Below are positions 1 through 8,773 of a stretch of DNA of 58,469 nt, in pieces. The stretch covers positions 1 through 58,469 of the forward strand of contig JARRJC010000007.1 in assembly GCA_037379885.1 (NCBI GenBank), read 5' to 3'. Position 1 is the stretch's first letter, and every line of letters begins with the position of its first letter. The translations under genes were made by a program, and so were the position numbers. The DNA is from Limibacillus sp. (GTDB taxonomy: Bacteria; Pseudomonadota; Alphaproteobacteria; Kiloniellales; CECT-8803). The notes below the pieces were generated by a model. The model saw only the letters and a list, made by a program, of their open reading frames with translations, did not search any database and was not told where the DNA came from.

Positions 1-1
1 G

Positions 2-1009
2 ATCCTCAATGGTCTGGACAAGGGCAGCGCCTACGCGTTGATCGCGCTTGGCCTGACCCTGATCTTCGGCACGCTGGGCGTGGTGAATTTCGCGCACGGC
101 GCGCTCTTCATGCTGGGCGCGTTCTGCGCTGTTGCGCTCAACAAGCTCTTGTCCCTGCAAAAGGTCGTCCTCAGTGAAACCGAGACCACGGCATGGGGCA
201 CGCCGGTCGAGATCCGTACCCCCTACGTGGAAGCTTGGTTCGGTGACCTCGGCAGGCTGCTGGTCGACTACTCGGTCCCGGTCTCCATCCTGGTCGCCAT
301 TCCCTTCATGCTGATCGTGGGCGTGGTCATGGAGCGCGGCCTGATCAAGCATTTCTATAAGCGCCCGCACGCCGAACAGATCCTGGTGACCTTCGGGCTC
401 GCCATCGTGCTGCAGGAGATCATCAAGGCCTGGTTCGGGGCCAATCCGATCCCGCAGCCGGCGCCCGAGGATCTTCGTGGAATGGTCGATTTCGGGGTCA
501 TCATCGGCATCGATGCAGGCAACGTGGTCTATCCGCTCTGGCGTCTCATCTACTTCCTGTTCGCCGCCGTGATCGTCGGCTCGGTCTTCGCATTCCTCCA
601 GTTCACGACCTTCGGCATGGTGGTGCGCGCGGGCATGGCCGACCGGGAGACGGTCGGGCTCCTTGGCATAGACATCGACAAGCGCTTCACCCTGATGTTC
701 GGATTGGCGGCCGTGGTCGCCGGTCTCGCAGGGGTGATGTACACGCCGATCCTCAGCCCCGATTACCACTTGGGCATGGACTTCCTGGTCTTGAGCTTCG
801 TGGTCGTCGTGGTCGGCGGCATGGGCTCTCTGCCCGGCGCGGTCGCAGCGGGTTTCCTGCTCGGCATTCTGCAGTCCTTCGCCTCCATGAACGAGGTGAA
901 GGAGATTTTCCCCGGCATCGACCAGATCATCATTTACCTGATCGCCGTCGTCATTCTTCTGGCAAGGCCGCGCGGTTTGATGGGCCGCAAGGGCGTGATG
1001 GAGACCTAA
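2..1009 (+). CDS. livH: LivH-type branched-chain amino acid ABC transporter permease (5' end cut by window)
   Basis: Inner-membrane permease of a LIV-type (HAAT family) ABC importer. The open frame runs from the first bases of the window, reading ILNGLDKGSAYALIALGLTL, the usual LivH amino end, so only a few N-terminal residues are missing. The family hallmark GTLGVVNFAHGALFMLGA is present, followed by several hydrophobic membrane segments and a C-terminal GGMGSLPGAVAAGFLLG motif. Between the first and second membrane regions there is an extra hydrophilic stretch of about 45 residues (rich in E, T and aromatic residues) that is not in E. coli LivH. It is followed after 3 bases by livM, so it is part of a livHMGF operon whose binding protein gene probably lies to the left. 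The exact substrate (branched-chain amino acids, amides or urea) cannot be told from the permease. Confidence 0.9.
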   Translation: MLNGLDKGSAYALIALGLTLIFGTLGVVNFAHGALFMLGAFCAVALNKLLSLQKVVLSETETTAWGTPVEIRTPYVEAWFGDLGRLLVDYSVPVSILVAIPFMLIVGVVMERGLIKHFYKRPHAEQILVTFGLAIVLQEIIKAWFGANPIPQPAPEDLRGMVDFGVIIGIDAGNVVYPLWRLIYFLFAAVIVGSVFAFLQFTTFGMVVRAGMADRETVGLLGIDIDKRFTLMFGLAAVVAGLAGVMYTPILSPDYHLGMDFLVLSFVVVVVGGMGSLPGAVAAGFLLGILQSFASMNEVKEIFPGIDQIIIYLIAVVILLARPRGLMGRKGVMET

Positions 1010-1012
1010 GTC

Positions 1013-2197
1013 ATGATCGAAAAGTATTCAGCAACCAACGACCGGCTCCTATTGATCGCCTTCATCGTGCTTACGCTGGCCGGGCCGATCATCCTGGCGC
1101 CCTTCGGCGCGGGCTATCCCGATCTTCTGCAGAAGTTCGCCATCTACGGCATCTTCGCGATCGGCTTCAACATCCTCTTCGGCCTGACCGGATATCTCTC
1201 TTTCGGTCACGCGGCCTTTCTGGGTGTCGGCTCCTATGCGGCGGTCTGGTGTTTCAAGCTTCTGTCGATGAACGTGATCCCGGGCGTGATCTTCGCGGTG
1301 ATCATGGGCGGGCTCTTCTCCGCCCTGATCGGCTTCATATCGCTGCGCCGTTCGGGCATCTACTTCTCGATCCTGACGCTGGCCTTCGCTCAGATGAGCT
1401 ATAACCTGGCCTACTCGGTCCTGACACCGATCACCAACGGCGAGACCGGGCTGCAGATCACGCTCGACGACCCGCGCGTGCTCGACGGACAGCTGGGCCA
1501 GGGCGAATTGCCGCTTTCCAACATTTTCGGGCTGCCGATGCAGGAGACCTGGGAAACCAGCTTCTTGGGCATGACCTTCCACTTCAACGCGGGCTTCTAC
1601 TTCTGCGCCCTGATCCTGATCGTCGCCTTCTACATCTCCATGCGGATTTTCCGCTCGCCCTTCGGCATGATGCTGCGCGCGGTCAAGTCCAACCAGAACA
1701 GGCTCAGCTACACCGGCTTCAACACGCGTCCCTACACGCTTGCGGCCTTCGTGATATCCGGCATGTACGCCGGTCTCGCCGGCGGCCTGCTGGCGGCGAC
1801 GGATCCGCTCGCGGGCGCCGAGCGCATGCAGTGGACGGCCTCGGGCGAGGTCGTGCTCATGACCATCCTGGGCGGTGCCGGCACCTTGATCGGGCCGGTT
1901 CTGGGCGCGGGCCTCATCAAGTACTTCGAGAACATCTTCTCCTCCTTCAACGATCAGATGCTGGAGGCTTTCTTCGGCTTCCTGCCGGAGTCGGTGACCA
2001 GCGCCCTGGTCTGGGTCTCGAGCGCCTTCGTGGGCGAAGGCTGGCATCTGACGCTGGGCGTGATCTTCATGGCCATCGTGATCTTCCTGCCGGGCGGGCT
2101 GATGGAAGGAGTGATGAGGATCATGCGCTTGATCCGTTCCAAGGGTTCGGGCTCCGGAGGAGGTTCGTCCTCCACCGCTGAGCAACCGGCCGAGTAA
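1013..2197 (+). CDS. livM: LivM-type branched-chain amino acid ABC transporter permease
   Basis: Second inner-membrane permease of the LIV-type importer, 394 residues. It has the LivM signature [20 protein letters not shown] near residue 58, a central periplasmic loop around residues 150-190, the motif [18 protein letters not shown] that contacts the ATPases, and [13 protein letters not shown] near residue 285. The last 15 residues form a Ser/Gly-rich hydrophilic tail. It starts 3 bases after livH and is followed 12 bases later by livG, so all four genes are very likely one transcript. The tail is longer than in enterobacterial LivM but unlikely to change function. Substrate remains unassigned. 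Confidence 0.93.
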   Translation: MIEKYSATNDRLLLIAFIVLTLAGPIILAPFGAGYPDLLQKFAIYGIFAIGFNILFGLTGYLSFGHAAFLGVGSYAAVWCFKLLSMNVIPGVIFAVIMGGLFSALIGFISLRRSGIYFSILTLAFAQMSYNLAYSVLTPITNGETGLQITLDDPRVLDGQLGQGELPLSNIFGLPMQETWETSFLGMTFHFNAGFYFCALILIVAFYISMRIFRSPFGMMLRAVKSNQNRLSYTGFNTRPYTLAAFVISGMYAGLAGGLLAATDPLAGAERMQWTASGEVVLMTILGGAGTLIGPVLGAGLIKYFENIFSSFNDQMLEAFFGFLPESVTSALVWVSSAFVGEGWHLTLGVIFMAIVIFLPGGLMEGVMRIMRLIRSKGSGSGGGSSSTAEQPAE

Positions 2198-2209
2198 GGG
2201 GAGGGGATC

Positions 2210-2965
2210 ATGTCCATTCTCACGGTACGCAACGTCAACAAGAACTTCGGTGGCCTGAAAGCCCTGAACGAGGTCAACCTCGAGGTCCAGGAAGGCAGCG
2301 TTCACGCCATCATCGGGCCCAACGGCGCGGGCAAATCGACTCTGCTCAATTGCTTCATCGGGCGGCTCGATCCGGACACGGGCACCGTGGATTTCGACGG
2401 CACGTCGCTCCTGGGCTTGAAGCCGCACCAGATCAATCAGGCGGGCGTCAGCCGCGTCTTCCAGACGCCCGAGATCTTCGGCGACCTGACGCTGCTGGAA
2501 AACGTGATGATCCCGGCCTTCGCGCGGCGTGACGGTTCCTTCAAGCTCAACGGCTGGAACCCGGTGCGCGATGAAGACGATGTGCGCGACGACGCCATGA
2601 GCATGCTGAAGGAATTGGGGCTGGCCAACCTCGCCATGAATACCGCCGGGCAGCTCTCGCGCGGCGACAAGCGGCGTCTGGAATTGGCCATGTGCCTGGT
2701 GCAGAAGCCCAAGCTCCTGCTGCTCGACGAGCCGACGGCCGGCATGGCGCGCGCCGACACCAACCGCACCATCGATCTCTTGAAGACCATCGCGGGCCGT
2801 GGGATTACCATGGTGGTGATCGAACACGACATGCACGTGGTCTTCTCCCTGGCGGAGCGCATCTCCGTTCTTGCTCAGGGAACCATCATCGCCGAGGACG
2901 TGCCCGAGAAGATCAAGGGCAATCCGAAGGTGCAGGAAGCCTATCTGGGAGGAGCGCACCTATGA
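2210..2965 (+). CDS. livG: LivG-type ABC transporter ATP-binding protein
   Basis: Cytoplasmic ATPase of the LIV-type importer, 251 residues. Walker A GPNGAGKSTLLN is near residue 36, the signature motif appears as LSRGDKRRLELAM (R in place of the second G of LSGG), Walker B is LLLLDEPTAGM, and the switch histidine is in VVIEHDMHVVF. The C-terminal sequence with VPEKIKGNPKVQEAYLGG is typical of LivG. A good ribosome binding site (AAGGGGAGGGG) precedes the ATG. The gene ends by overlapping the livF start by 4 bases (ATGA), which points to translational coupling. Confidence 0.93.
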   Translation: MSILTVRNVNKNFGGLKALNEVNLEVQEGSVHAIIGPNGAGKSTLLNCFIGRLDPDTGTVDFDGTSLLGLKPHQINQAGVSRVFQTPEIFGDLTLLENVMIPAFARRDGSFKLNGWNPVRDEDDVRDDAMSMLKELGLANLAMNTAGQLSRGDKRRLELAMCLVQKPKLLLLDEPTAGMARADTNRTIDLLKTIAGRGITMVVIEHDMHVVFSLAERISVLAQGTIIAEDVPEKIKGNPKVQEAYLGGAHL

Positions 2966-3747
2966 GCCAGGCAGAAAAGCAAGACAGCGAGGTTCAGCCG
3001 CATTCTTCCCGCGTGCCGCCGAAGCGCGCGCAGGGCGGCTCGACCGCCTACGTTTCGGTGTGGGACCTGCACGCCTATTACGGCGAGAGCTACATCGTCC
3101 AGGGCGTCTCCTTCGACGTCCGTGAGGGAGAGATCGTGGCGCTGCTGGGCCGTAACGGCGCCGGCAAGACCTCGACGCTGCGCGCGCTGGCGCGGGTCGA
3201 CGATCCCGCCCTCAAGCACGGTGAGGTGTGGCTCGATCACAAGCCGCTCCATAACATGCGCGCCCATGAAGCGGCGCAGAACGGCATCGGGCTGGTGCCC
3301 GAAGACCGCCGCATCATCGCCGGCCTGACGGTCGAGGAGAACCTGCAACTCGCGCAGATCGCACCGCCCAAGGGCTGGTCGATCGATCGCATCTATGAGC
3401 TTTTCCCGCGTCTGGCCGAGCGCCGCCGGCAGGAGGGCACCACAATGTCGGGCGGCGAGCAGCAAATGCTGGCCATCGCCCGCGCCCTGGCCCGCGACGT
3501 CAAGCTGCTGCTGCTGGACGAGCCCTATGAGGGCCTCGCGCCCGTGATCGTGCAGGAGATCGAGAAGACCTTGGTCAAGATCAAGGAACTCGGCATGACC
3601 ACCATCATCGTCGAACAGAATGCCATCGCCGCCCTCAACCTCGCCGACCGCGCGATTATTCTGGACATGGGGCAGGTGGTCTACGACGGCACGGCGCAAG
3701 AGGTGCTGGACGACGCCGAGCTGCGTCAGGAGTACCTGGCGATCTGA
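2962..3747 (+). CDS. livF: LivF-type ABC transporter ATP-binding protein
   Basis: Second cytoplasmic ATPase of the importer, 261 residues from the ATG that overlaps the livG stop. Residues 1-30 are a hydrophilic extension absent from short LivF proteins. Walker A is LGRNGAGKTSTL, the signature is MSGGEQQMLAIARAL, Walker B is LLLLDEPYEGLAP, and the His switch position is a Gln in IIVEQNAIAAL, as usual in LivF. The open frame extends upstream inside livG, but homology starts only after the ATGA overlap, so I place the start here. It closes the livHMGF operon. Confidence 0.93.
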   Translation: MSQAEKQDSEVQPHSSRVPPKRAQGGSTAYVSVWDLHAYYGESYIVQGVSFDVREGEIVALLGRNGAGKTSTLRALARVDDPALKHGEVWLDHKPLHNMRAHEAAQNGIGLVPEDRRIIAGLTVEENLQLAQIAPPKGWSIDRIYELFPRLAERRRQEGTTMSGGEQQMLAIARALARDVKLLLLDEPYEGLAPVIVQEIEKTLVKIKELGMTTIIVEQNAIAALNLADRAIILDMGQVVYDGTAQEVLDDAELRQEYLAI

Positions 3748-3751
3748 TTCC

Positions 3752-3803
3752 CGGCGGCGGGCTCTCAAGAGGGGCGCAAGACCCTGAAGAGAACCGCCGT
3801 TTT
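3752..3803 (+). terminator. Possible weak terminator after livF
   Basis: Just after the livF stop, CGGCGG at 3752-3757 can pair with CCGCCG at 3794-3799, with an inner CTCT/AGAG pairing and a short T run directly after the right arm. The stem is interrupted, so this is a weak call. Confidence 0.35.
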
Positions 3804-3826
3804 CCGGCAAGGGGGTTCACGCCGGA

Positions 3827-5086
3827 ATGCGCATTCTTCTGGCTTGTTGGGGTACCTTTGGCGAGGTGCGTCCGTACCTTTGGTTGTCCCGCGAGCTGAT
3901 GCAGGCGGGGCACCGGGTCACCGTCGCCGGACCCGCTATCTTCTCAAGGACCTTCGATCAGGTCGCTGAAAACTACCTTCCCCTGCCGCCTGAGCTGGGC
4001 GCTCGGTCCCATGACCCTGCGTTCCTGGGCCGTCTCTTCGACGCCCGGCAAGGACTTGAGCAGTTGCTGTCCGAGCTTTTGGACCCGGCGGCCGCCGCGC
4101 AGCGCGAAGCCGTCGCCCGGCTGCTGGCCGGTGCGGAGTCCCAGGCGACCCCCTTTGAGCGCGCCTTCGTCAGCTGGACCGCCTGTGGCGCCTTCGTCGC
4201 CTGCCGGGAAGCGGGCCTGCCGACGGTTCAGTGCCATCTCTATCCCCAGTCCCTGTTTCCTGCAGAAGACCTGCCGGTCTTCATGCGCTGGCCGCGCCTT
4301 ACCGGGCGGCTGCAAGGTGGGGGCGCCTCACGGGCATCGGCCTCTCAATTGCGAGCGGCGATCCACCGCTATGCCCAAGCGCTCATGCCCGCGCTGACGG
4401 CCCTCCAGGTTTCAGCAGGCTGGCCGCCGGAGAGCCGCGGCCCCTTGCCCTTGGCCGCGCCCTGGCCCCGTCTGGCGCTCTTCCCGGAGAGCTTCCTCAA
4501 GCGACCGGAGCCGGGCGTGAGCCATCTCGCCAACCATTGGGCAAGCCGAACCGGAACGCCGCCACCCGCGGTGTCCCGCTTTCTCGACGAGGGACCTCCG
4601 CCCGTCGTCGTCAGCCTGGGTTCGGTCTCCGCAGGCGCCCCCAAAGCGCTGCTGGCGGAGCTTGCTCAGGCGCTGGAGCATCTCGGGGAGCGCGCGGTGC
4701 TGCTCCTCGGACTGCTTCAGCAGGGGGTGGAGCGTCGTTCCGGATCGCTGTTGCTGGCCGGCGACGTCTGGCCCACCACGGTGCTGCCGCGCGCGAAGGC
4801 GGTGGTGCATCACGCTGGCATGGGCAGCCTGCAGGAAGCCTTGGCGCAGGGGCTTCCCGCCTTGGCCTTGCCGCGCGGCTTCGACCAGCTCGACAACGCG
4901 CAGCGGTTGGTGCGGCTGGGCCTCGGTCTGCATCTGCCGCCCGCGCTCCAGAGCGGCGCCGTCCTGCGCGACAGCCTGGATGCCTTGCGGTCGGACGAGG
5001 CCTTGGCGAGCCGGGCCGAGACCTGGGCTCGCGAGCGTCGTCTGGAACAGGGTGTGACGCCGGAAGAGGCCCTGGCGCTCGTCTAG
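3827..5086 (+). CDS. UGT/MGT-like glycosyltransferase (GT1 type)
   Basis: Likely a GT-B fold glycosyltransferase, 419 residues. The N-terminal half opens with MRILLACWGTFGEVRPYLW, the loop used for acceptor binding in this family (compare GTRGDVQP in GT28/GT1 enzymes). The C-terminal half has a donor-sugar motif: VVSLGSVSAG near residue 262, then VVHHAGMGSLQEALAQGLP near 328 and FDQLDNAQRLVRLGLG near 350. The pattern resembles macrolide or sterol/polyketide glucosyltransferases of family GT1. No acceptor can be inferred. Neighbours do not form an obvious biosynthetic cluster. It stands alone, 80 bases after livF, with the next gene 63 bases downstream in the same direction. Confidence 0.75.
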   Translation: MRILLACWGTFGEVRPYLWLSRELMQAGHRVTVAGPAIFSRTFDQVAENYLPLPPELGARSHDPAFLGRLFDARQGLEQLLSELLDPAAAAQREAVARLLAGAESQATPFERAFVSWTACGAFVACREAGLPTVQCHLYPQSLFPAEDLPVFMRWPRLTGRLQGGGASRASASQLRAAIHRYAQALMPALTALQVSAGWPPESRGPLPLAAPWPRLALFPESFLKRPEPGVSHLANHWASRTGTPPPAVSRFLDEGPPPVVVSLGSVSAGAPKALLAELAQALEHLGERAVLLLGLLQQGVERRSGSLLLAGDVWPTTVLPRAKAVVHHAGMGSLQEALAQGLPALALPRGFDQLDNAQRLVRLGLGLHLPPALQSGAVLRDSLDALRSDEALASRAETWARERRLEQGVTPEEALALV

Positions 5087-5149
5087 GCAGTCTGGTCGCC
5101 GCCGTGCGAAGCTGTCCGGGTGATTTGGCAAAGCAGGGAGGAAAGCGCC

Positions 5150-5731
5150 ATGGCCCGCCACACCCCCGTCACCCCGGACAGGCTGAGCGAGGCGCAGGCC
5201 GCCTTCTGGCGCGAGGTCACCGAGGGCGACCGGAAGCGCGTCAAGAAGCCGGAGGACTTTCTGGACGAGAACGGGAGCCTCAGGGGGCCTTTCGGACCCT
5301 GGCTGCACCTGCCCGAAACGGCGCTCTCCGTCCTTCAGGTAAGCAGCGCGCTGCGCTTCAAGGGACGTTTGCCTGCCCGGCAGCGGGAGATCGCCATACT
5401 CTGCGTGGCGGCGCACTGGCGCGCCGATTACGTGTGGCGTTCGCACGAGGCCTTCTCGCTGAAAGAGGGGATCGGCCCGGACTCCATCGCAGCGATCAAG
5501 GAGGGCCGCCCGCCCGCAGAGCCCGACGAAAGGGTCATATTCGATGTGGCATGGCCGCTGCTCACCCGGGGCCGGGTGCCCGGCGAAGCCTTCGACGCTG
5601 CGAAGCAGGCGCTGGGAGAATCTCTTCTGGTGGAGTTGGTGCTGCTGGTCGGCCAGTACAGTCTCGTCGCCATGACTGTCGGGGCCTTCGAGGTTCCCGC
5701 CGCACCGGGCGCCGAACCGGTGTTTACTTGA
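5150..5731 (+). CDS. Carboxymuconolactone decarboxylase-like protein
   Basis: Small all-helical protein of 193 residues in the carboxymuconolactone decarboxylase/AhpD superfamily. The diagnostic region is LPARQREIAILCVAAHWRAD followed by YVWRSHEAFSLKEGIGPDSI, and the C-terminal helix has LLVELVLLVGQYSLVAMTVG. The redox CxxC pair of AhpD is absent, so peroxidase activity is unlikely and a decarboxylase-like or unknown hydrolytic role is more probable. A GGAGGAAAG ribosome binding site precedes the ATG at 5150; the in-frame GTG 30 bases upstream is less likely. The following gene encodes a glutathione transferase in the same direction, which may hint at an aromatic or xenobiotic pathway but is not proof. 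Confidence 0.75.
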   Translation: MARHTPVTPDRLSEAQAAFWREVTEGDRKRVKKPEDFLDENGSLRGPFGPWLHLPETALSVLQVSSALRFKGRLPARQREIAILCVAAHWRADYVWRSHEAFSLKEGIGPDSIAAIKEGRPPAEPDERVIFDVAWPLLTRGRVPGEAFDAAKQALGESLLVELVLLVGQYSLVAMTVGAFEVPAAPGAEPVFT

Positions 5732-5804
5732 TAAACCCTGGAAGCCCGCGTCTATCGGGCTACACTCTTGGCCGGGAGAAACTCTTGAATTCAGGGAGAC
5801 AGAA

Positions 5805-6437
5805 ATGAGCAAACCCGTCCTTTACGGCTTCGATGGAAGCACCTACGTCCGCACGGTGCGCATGGTCCTGCACGACAAAGGCGCCGACTACGATCAGGTT
5901 CCGGTCAACGTGCTGGAGGGCGAGCCCAAGCAGCCCGAGCATCTGGAGCGCAATCCCTTCGGCAAGGTCCCGGTGCTGGATCATGACGGCATGCGGATCC
6001 TGGAGACCTGCGCCATCGCGCCCTATCTGGACGAGGTGCTGGAGGGGCCGTCCCTGACACCCGATAACGCCAGGGACCGCGCGCGGATGCGCAGCGCCAT
6101 GGGCATCATCGATTCCTACGGCTACGGGGCCCTGGTCGGTGTCGCGGGCTATCACCTCTTCCCCGATTTCATCGGCGGCCAGAACGAGGAGATGCGCAAG
6201 GACTGCATCGCCAAGTCCAAGCTGGTGCTGACCGAGCTCATGAAGATCCGCGGCGACGATCCCTATATCGCCGGGGTCAATCCCTCGCTCGCCGACTACT
6301 ACCTGGCCCCGATCTGCTTTTATGTGAGCCTCACGCCCGATGCGGAGGCCGTCTTCGGCGTGCCGGGCTTCGCGGACTGGTGGAACCGGGTGCAGGAGTT
6401 GGAGAGCTACAAGCGCACCGAACCCGATCTCGGCTGA
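5805..6437 (+). CDS. Glutathione S-transferase family protein
   Basis: Cytosolic GST-fold protein of 210 residues. The N-terminal thioredoxin-like half contains YGFDGSTYVRTVRMVLHDKG, where Ser/Thr early in the domain is the candidate catalytic residue, and NPFGKVPVLDHDGMRILETC, the glutathione-binding cis-Pro and ET motif. The all-helical C-terminal half contains PYIAGVNPSLADYYLAP with the conserved N-capping Asp. A GGGAGAC ribosome binding site precedes the ATG. It probably conjugates or isomerises small electrophiles with glutathione; the substrate is unknown. Confidence 0.88.
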   Translation: MSKPVLYGFDGSTYVRTVRMVLHDKGADYDQVPVNVLEGEPKQPEHLERNPFGKVPVLDHDGMRILETCAIAPYLDEVLEGPSLTPDNARDRARMRSAMGIIDSYGYGALVGVAGYHLFPDFIGGQNEEMRKDCIAKSKLVLTELMKIRGDDPYIAGVNPSLADYYLAPICFYVSLTPDAEAVFGVPGFADWWNRVQELESYKRTEPDLG

Positions 6438-6491
6438 GCGGTCCCTCGGTGTGAGCCTTGGAGCTTAGCGTAGAGTTGGGCGGCCGGCGGG

Positions 6492-7133
6492 TTACTCGCC
6501 TGCCGCCGCCTCGGGCTCCCGCAGGTGGCGCATCTCACCCCAGGCTTGGCGCAGGATATGGAAGGCCGACCAGGAAAAGAGCCCGGCCATCAGCCCCGCC
6601 ACGATCAAGTCGGGCCAGGCCGTGCCGCTGATCCAGACGCCGAGCGCCGCCGCCATCACCGCAAGGTTGCCGATGGCGTCGTTGCGGCTGCAGAGCCAGA
6701 CCGAGCGCACGTTCGCATCGCCGTCGCGGTGGGGCAGCAGCAGCCAGACGGACCCGAGATTCGCCGCCAAGGCCAGAAAGCCGATTGCACCCATGACCTC
6801 GGCGTGCGGCGTTTCCAGCACGAAGACGTCATAGGCTGTCGAGCCGAAGATCCAAAGCCCCATCACCGCCAGACTGACGCCCTTCAAAAGCGCAACCGAG
6901 GCGCGTAGGCGAAGGGACTTCCCGATGACAAAAAGGCTGAGGGCGTAGGTCGCCGTGTCTGCGAAAAAGTCCAGGGCGTCGGCCTGCAAGGCGCGCGATC
7001 CGGCGAGCGCACCAGCGGACATCTCCACGACGAACATGATGCCGTTGATCGCGATCACGGCGAGCAGTGCGCGACGGTAGGCCTTCGACAGTCCGTCGAA
7101 GTTCATCGTCTGTCCACAGCAGTCTCCGCTCAT
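6492..7133 (-). CDS. Short cation diffusion facilitator (CDF) family transporter
   Basis: Inner-membrane metal cation exporter of 213 residues with six predicted membrane helices and no C-terminal cytosolic domain, whereas typical CDF proteins have about 300 residues. In helix 2 the metal site reads D55-F-F-A-D59, the DxxxD form known from YiiP. In helix 5 it reads C148-S-R-N-D152, so the usual first His is Cys. The N-terminus has a Cys pair (DCCG). These features suggest a soft metal such as zinc, cadmium or cobalt, which is inference. It faces the GST gene tail to tail. A long imperfect hairpin lies 50-115 bases upstream of its start. Confidence 0.82.
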   Translation of the reverse strand: MSGDCCGQTMNFDGLSKAYRRALLAVIAINGIMFVVEMSAGALAGSRALQADALDFFADTATYALSLFVIGKSLRLRASVALLKGVSLAVMGLWIFGSTAYDVFVLETPHAEVMGAIGFLALAANLGSVWLLLPHRDGDANVRSVWLCSRNDAIGNLAVMAAALGVWISGTAWPDLIVAGLMAGLFSWSAFHILRQAWGEMRHLREPEAAAGE

Positions 7134-7181
7134 CCCTTTTCCTTTACTAGATCGTTGACGGGGCGATCATACCACTCATGA

Positions 7182-7248
7182 CCTGAGGCCTGCCGGCGGC
7201 AGTTGCAAGGGCGAATGCTGCACTTAGCCGCATCCGCCGGCCCTCAGG
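7182..7248. repeat. Bulged inverted repeat upstream of the CDF gene
   Basis: The left arm CCTGAGG-CCT-GCCGGCGG (7182-7199) pairs over 15 bases with CCGCCGGCCCTCAGG (7234-7248), leaving a 3-base bulge and a 34-base loop. It lies in the presumed leader of the CDF transporter gene, and there is no T run on either side, so it is not a classic terminator. It could be a regulatory leader structure or a protein site. Confidence 0.5.
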
Positions 7249-7385
7249 TTTATCCAGACCATAACCCATCTGGGGAATGCGCCCGACGCCGGGACCTTGC
7301 ATATTCGAGCATGTACGCTGTGGAGAGATTAGGGGGGCCTTCTTCTCTCCGGACTCCTTGGGGGCCAGGGTGTCAAAAAGCGTCT

Positions 7386-7425
7386 AGGGGCCGGCAGGCA
7401 GCCAAAGAGCGAGCCACCGGCCCCT
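7386..7425 (-). terminator. Probable terminator of the LuxR-type gene
   Basis: AGGGGCCGG (7386-7394) and CCGGCCCCT (7417-7425) form a 9-bp stem 18 bases beyond the stop codon of the minus-strand regulator. Read on the minus strand, the right-hand side continues into AGACGCTTTTT. The 22-base loop is long, so confidence is moderate. Confidence 0.45.
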
Positions 7426-7442
7426 TACCTTTCTTCAGCGGA

Positions 7443-8603
7443 TCATTTAGCCAGCGGCAACCGTGTTGCCAGCGCCAGGCGGATTACGTCCGAGCGGCTG
7501 CGGCAATTGAGCTTGGACAGGACCGACTTGATCTGTCTGCGCACAGTCTCTTCGGCGACCTGCCGCCGCTCCGCGATCTCCTTGGTCGAGGCGCCGCGGA
7601 CCAGCAGCTGGGTCACCTCGTTCTCTGCCTCCGTCAAAAGGCCCATGGCCGTGATTCCTTCGGCGGTCAGCCCGTCGCTGTCTTCCGGGTCCACAAGGAA
7701 GACGAGAGCGCTCCGGAAGTCGGGTTCCAATTCCGCGAGCGGGTCGGCCACCGCGCTTACCGTGACGAGGTAGGCCGGACCTCCACCGCGCCGTTCGACC
7801 GTCAGGACGCCCTGGGCGTGGATACCTTCACCCAAAGCGGTCGCGAGCGCGTCCGAGCAGGCTTTGCGCAGCGCCCGGTTGGCCGGCTCCTGGATCGCCG
7901 ACAGATGATTGCGGCTATCGCGGAAGAGCGAATCCTTGGCCGCCAGGATCTTCGAGGCCTTTGCGTTGGAATGGATGATCTCTGCCTTGCGGTCGACCAG
8001 CAGCGCACCGATGCCCAGATGGTCCAGCGCACCCAAGGTGGCGTTGAAGCGTTCCCTCAGCCGGTCGAAGACCCTCATCATGCGGATCGATTGGCTGATG
8101 ATGGGCGCGGTGAGCGTGATGAGCGCGGAGTCCGCTTCATTGATTTGCGGTTTTTCGTGGGAGGTGTAGAGGATCAGGACCTCGTGACCCGGACCGTAGT
8201 CGTTCAGTTTCATGCCGAGACGTTCGGCCATGTCGATCCGCTCTTTCAGAAAGCGCCGCATCCTGCTTTCAGGAAGCGCGCTGCCCCGTGGGATCTTCAG
8301 CATCTCCCACTCCGTGAGCAACGTGTGGGCGTTGCTGGCGAGGATCGCCTCGTCGTAGACCGCTTCTTGGTCCAGCACCCCGTCTTCCTGCATCAGCGCG
8401 AAGAGGTCCTGCCATTGATCCCGGATCGCGCGGCCCAGTCCAAGACCCTGAGGAACGCCAGTGATGAGGTCGCTGGCTCCGATCGCGGCGCTCTTCAGGC
8501 CGAACCCCTCGGTCATGAGGTCGCAGACCTCATGCCATCGCGTTGCATCGGCGGCGGCGTCGAGGGCGCGGGCTACGACTTTCAAGGCGGCGTCTTGAGA
8601 CAT
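7443..8603 (-). CDS. LuxR-family transcriptional regulator
   Basis: DNA-binding regulator of 386 residues. The C-terminal 60 residues are a clear LuxR/GerE helix-turn-helix: LTEAENEVTQLLVRGASTKE then IAERRQVAEETVRRQIKSVL and LNCRSRSDVIRLAL. The first 320 residues show no autoinducer-binding or receiver signature that I recognise; a middle stretch (IGALLVDRKAEIIHSNAKAS) looks PAS-like, as in other stand-alone alphaproteobacterial LuxR proteins. I chose the ATG at 8603, preceded by CAAGGAATC, because the upstream in-frame extension to 8729 lacks homology-like sequence. No target is obvious. It is divergent from the short transcription unit at 8774-8985. Confidence 0.85.
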   Translation of the reverse strand: MSQDAALKVVARALDAAADATRWHEVCDLMTEGFGLKSAAIGASDLITGVPQGLGLGRAIRDQWQDLFALMQEDGVLDQEAVYDEAILASNAHTLLTEWEMLKIPRGSALPESRMRRFLKERIDMAERLGMKLNDYGPGHEVLILYTSHEKPQINEADSALITLTAPIISQSIRMMRVFDRLRERFNATLGALDHLGIGALLVDRKAEIIHSNAKASKILAAKDSLFRDSRNHLSAIQEPANRALRKACSDALATALGEGIHAQGVLTVERRGGGPAYLVTVSAVADPLAELEPDFRSALVFLVDPEDSDGLTAEGITAMGLLTEAENEVTQLLVRGASTKEIAERRQVAEETVRRQIKSVLSKLNCRSRSDVIRLALATRLPLAK

Positions 8604-8773
8604 GATTCCTTGGGGCCTCTCCCTTGCATTCGGCGACGCTGTACGGGCGTAACCGCTCTCCATTCGCGTATAACGTCTTGATTTTCTCAAGGTCATGAAA
8701 CAAGGGCCCAGCGGTGGTTTGCAAGGCATTTGATGAATTCCATGGCAGTCAGCGCCTTGGGAAAGGGAAAGGC

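Noticed and set aside
1049-2959. Long open frame on the minus strand opposite livM and livG
   Set aside because: It is an antisense shadow of GC-rich codon bias; its translation is low-complexity (Q, H, R, D-rich) while the plus strand encodes clear LivM and LivG.
5743-5761. AGCCCG/CGGGCT hairpin as terminator before the GST gene
   Set aside because: Only 6 bp and no T run follows.
7134-7442. A metal riboswitch upstream of the CDF gene
   Set aside because: The hairpin does not show the conserved loops of the known NiCo or Mn riboswitches; kept only as an inverted repeat.
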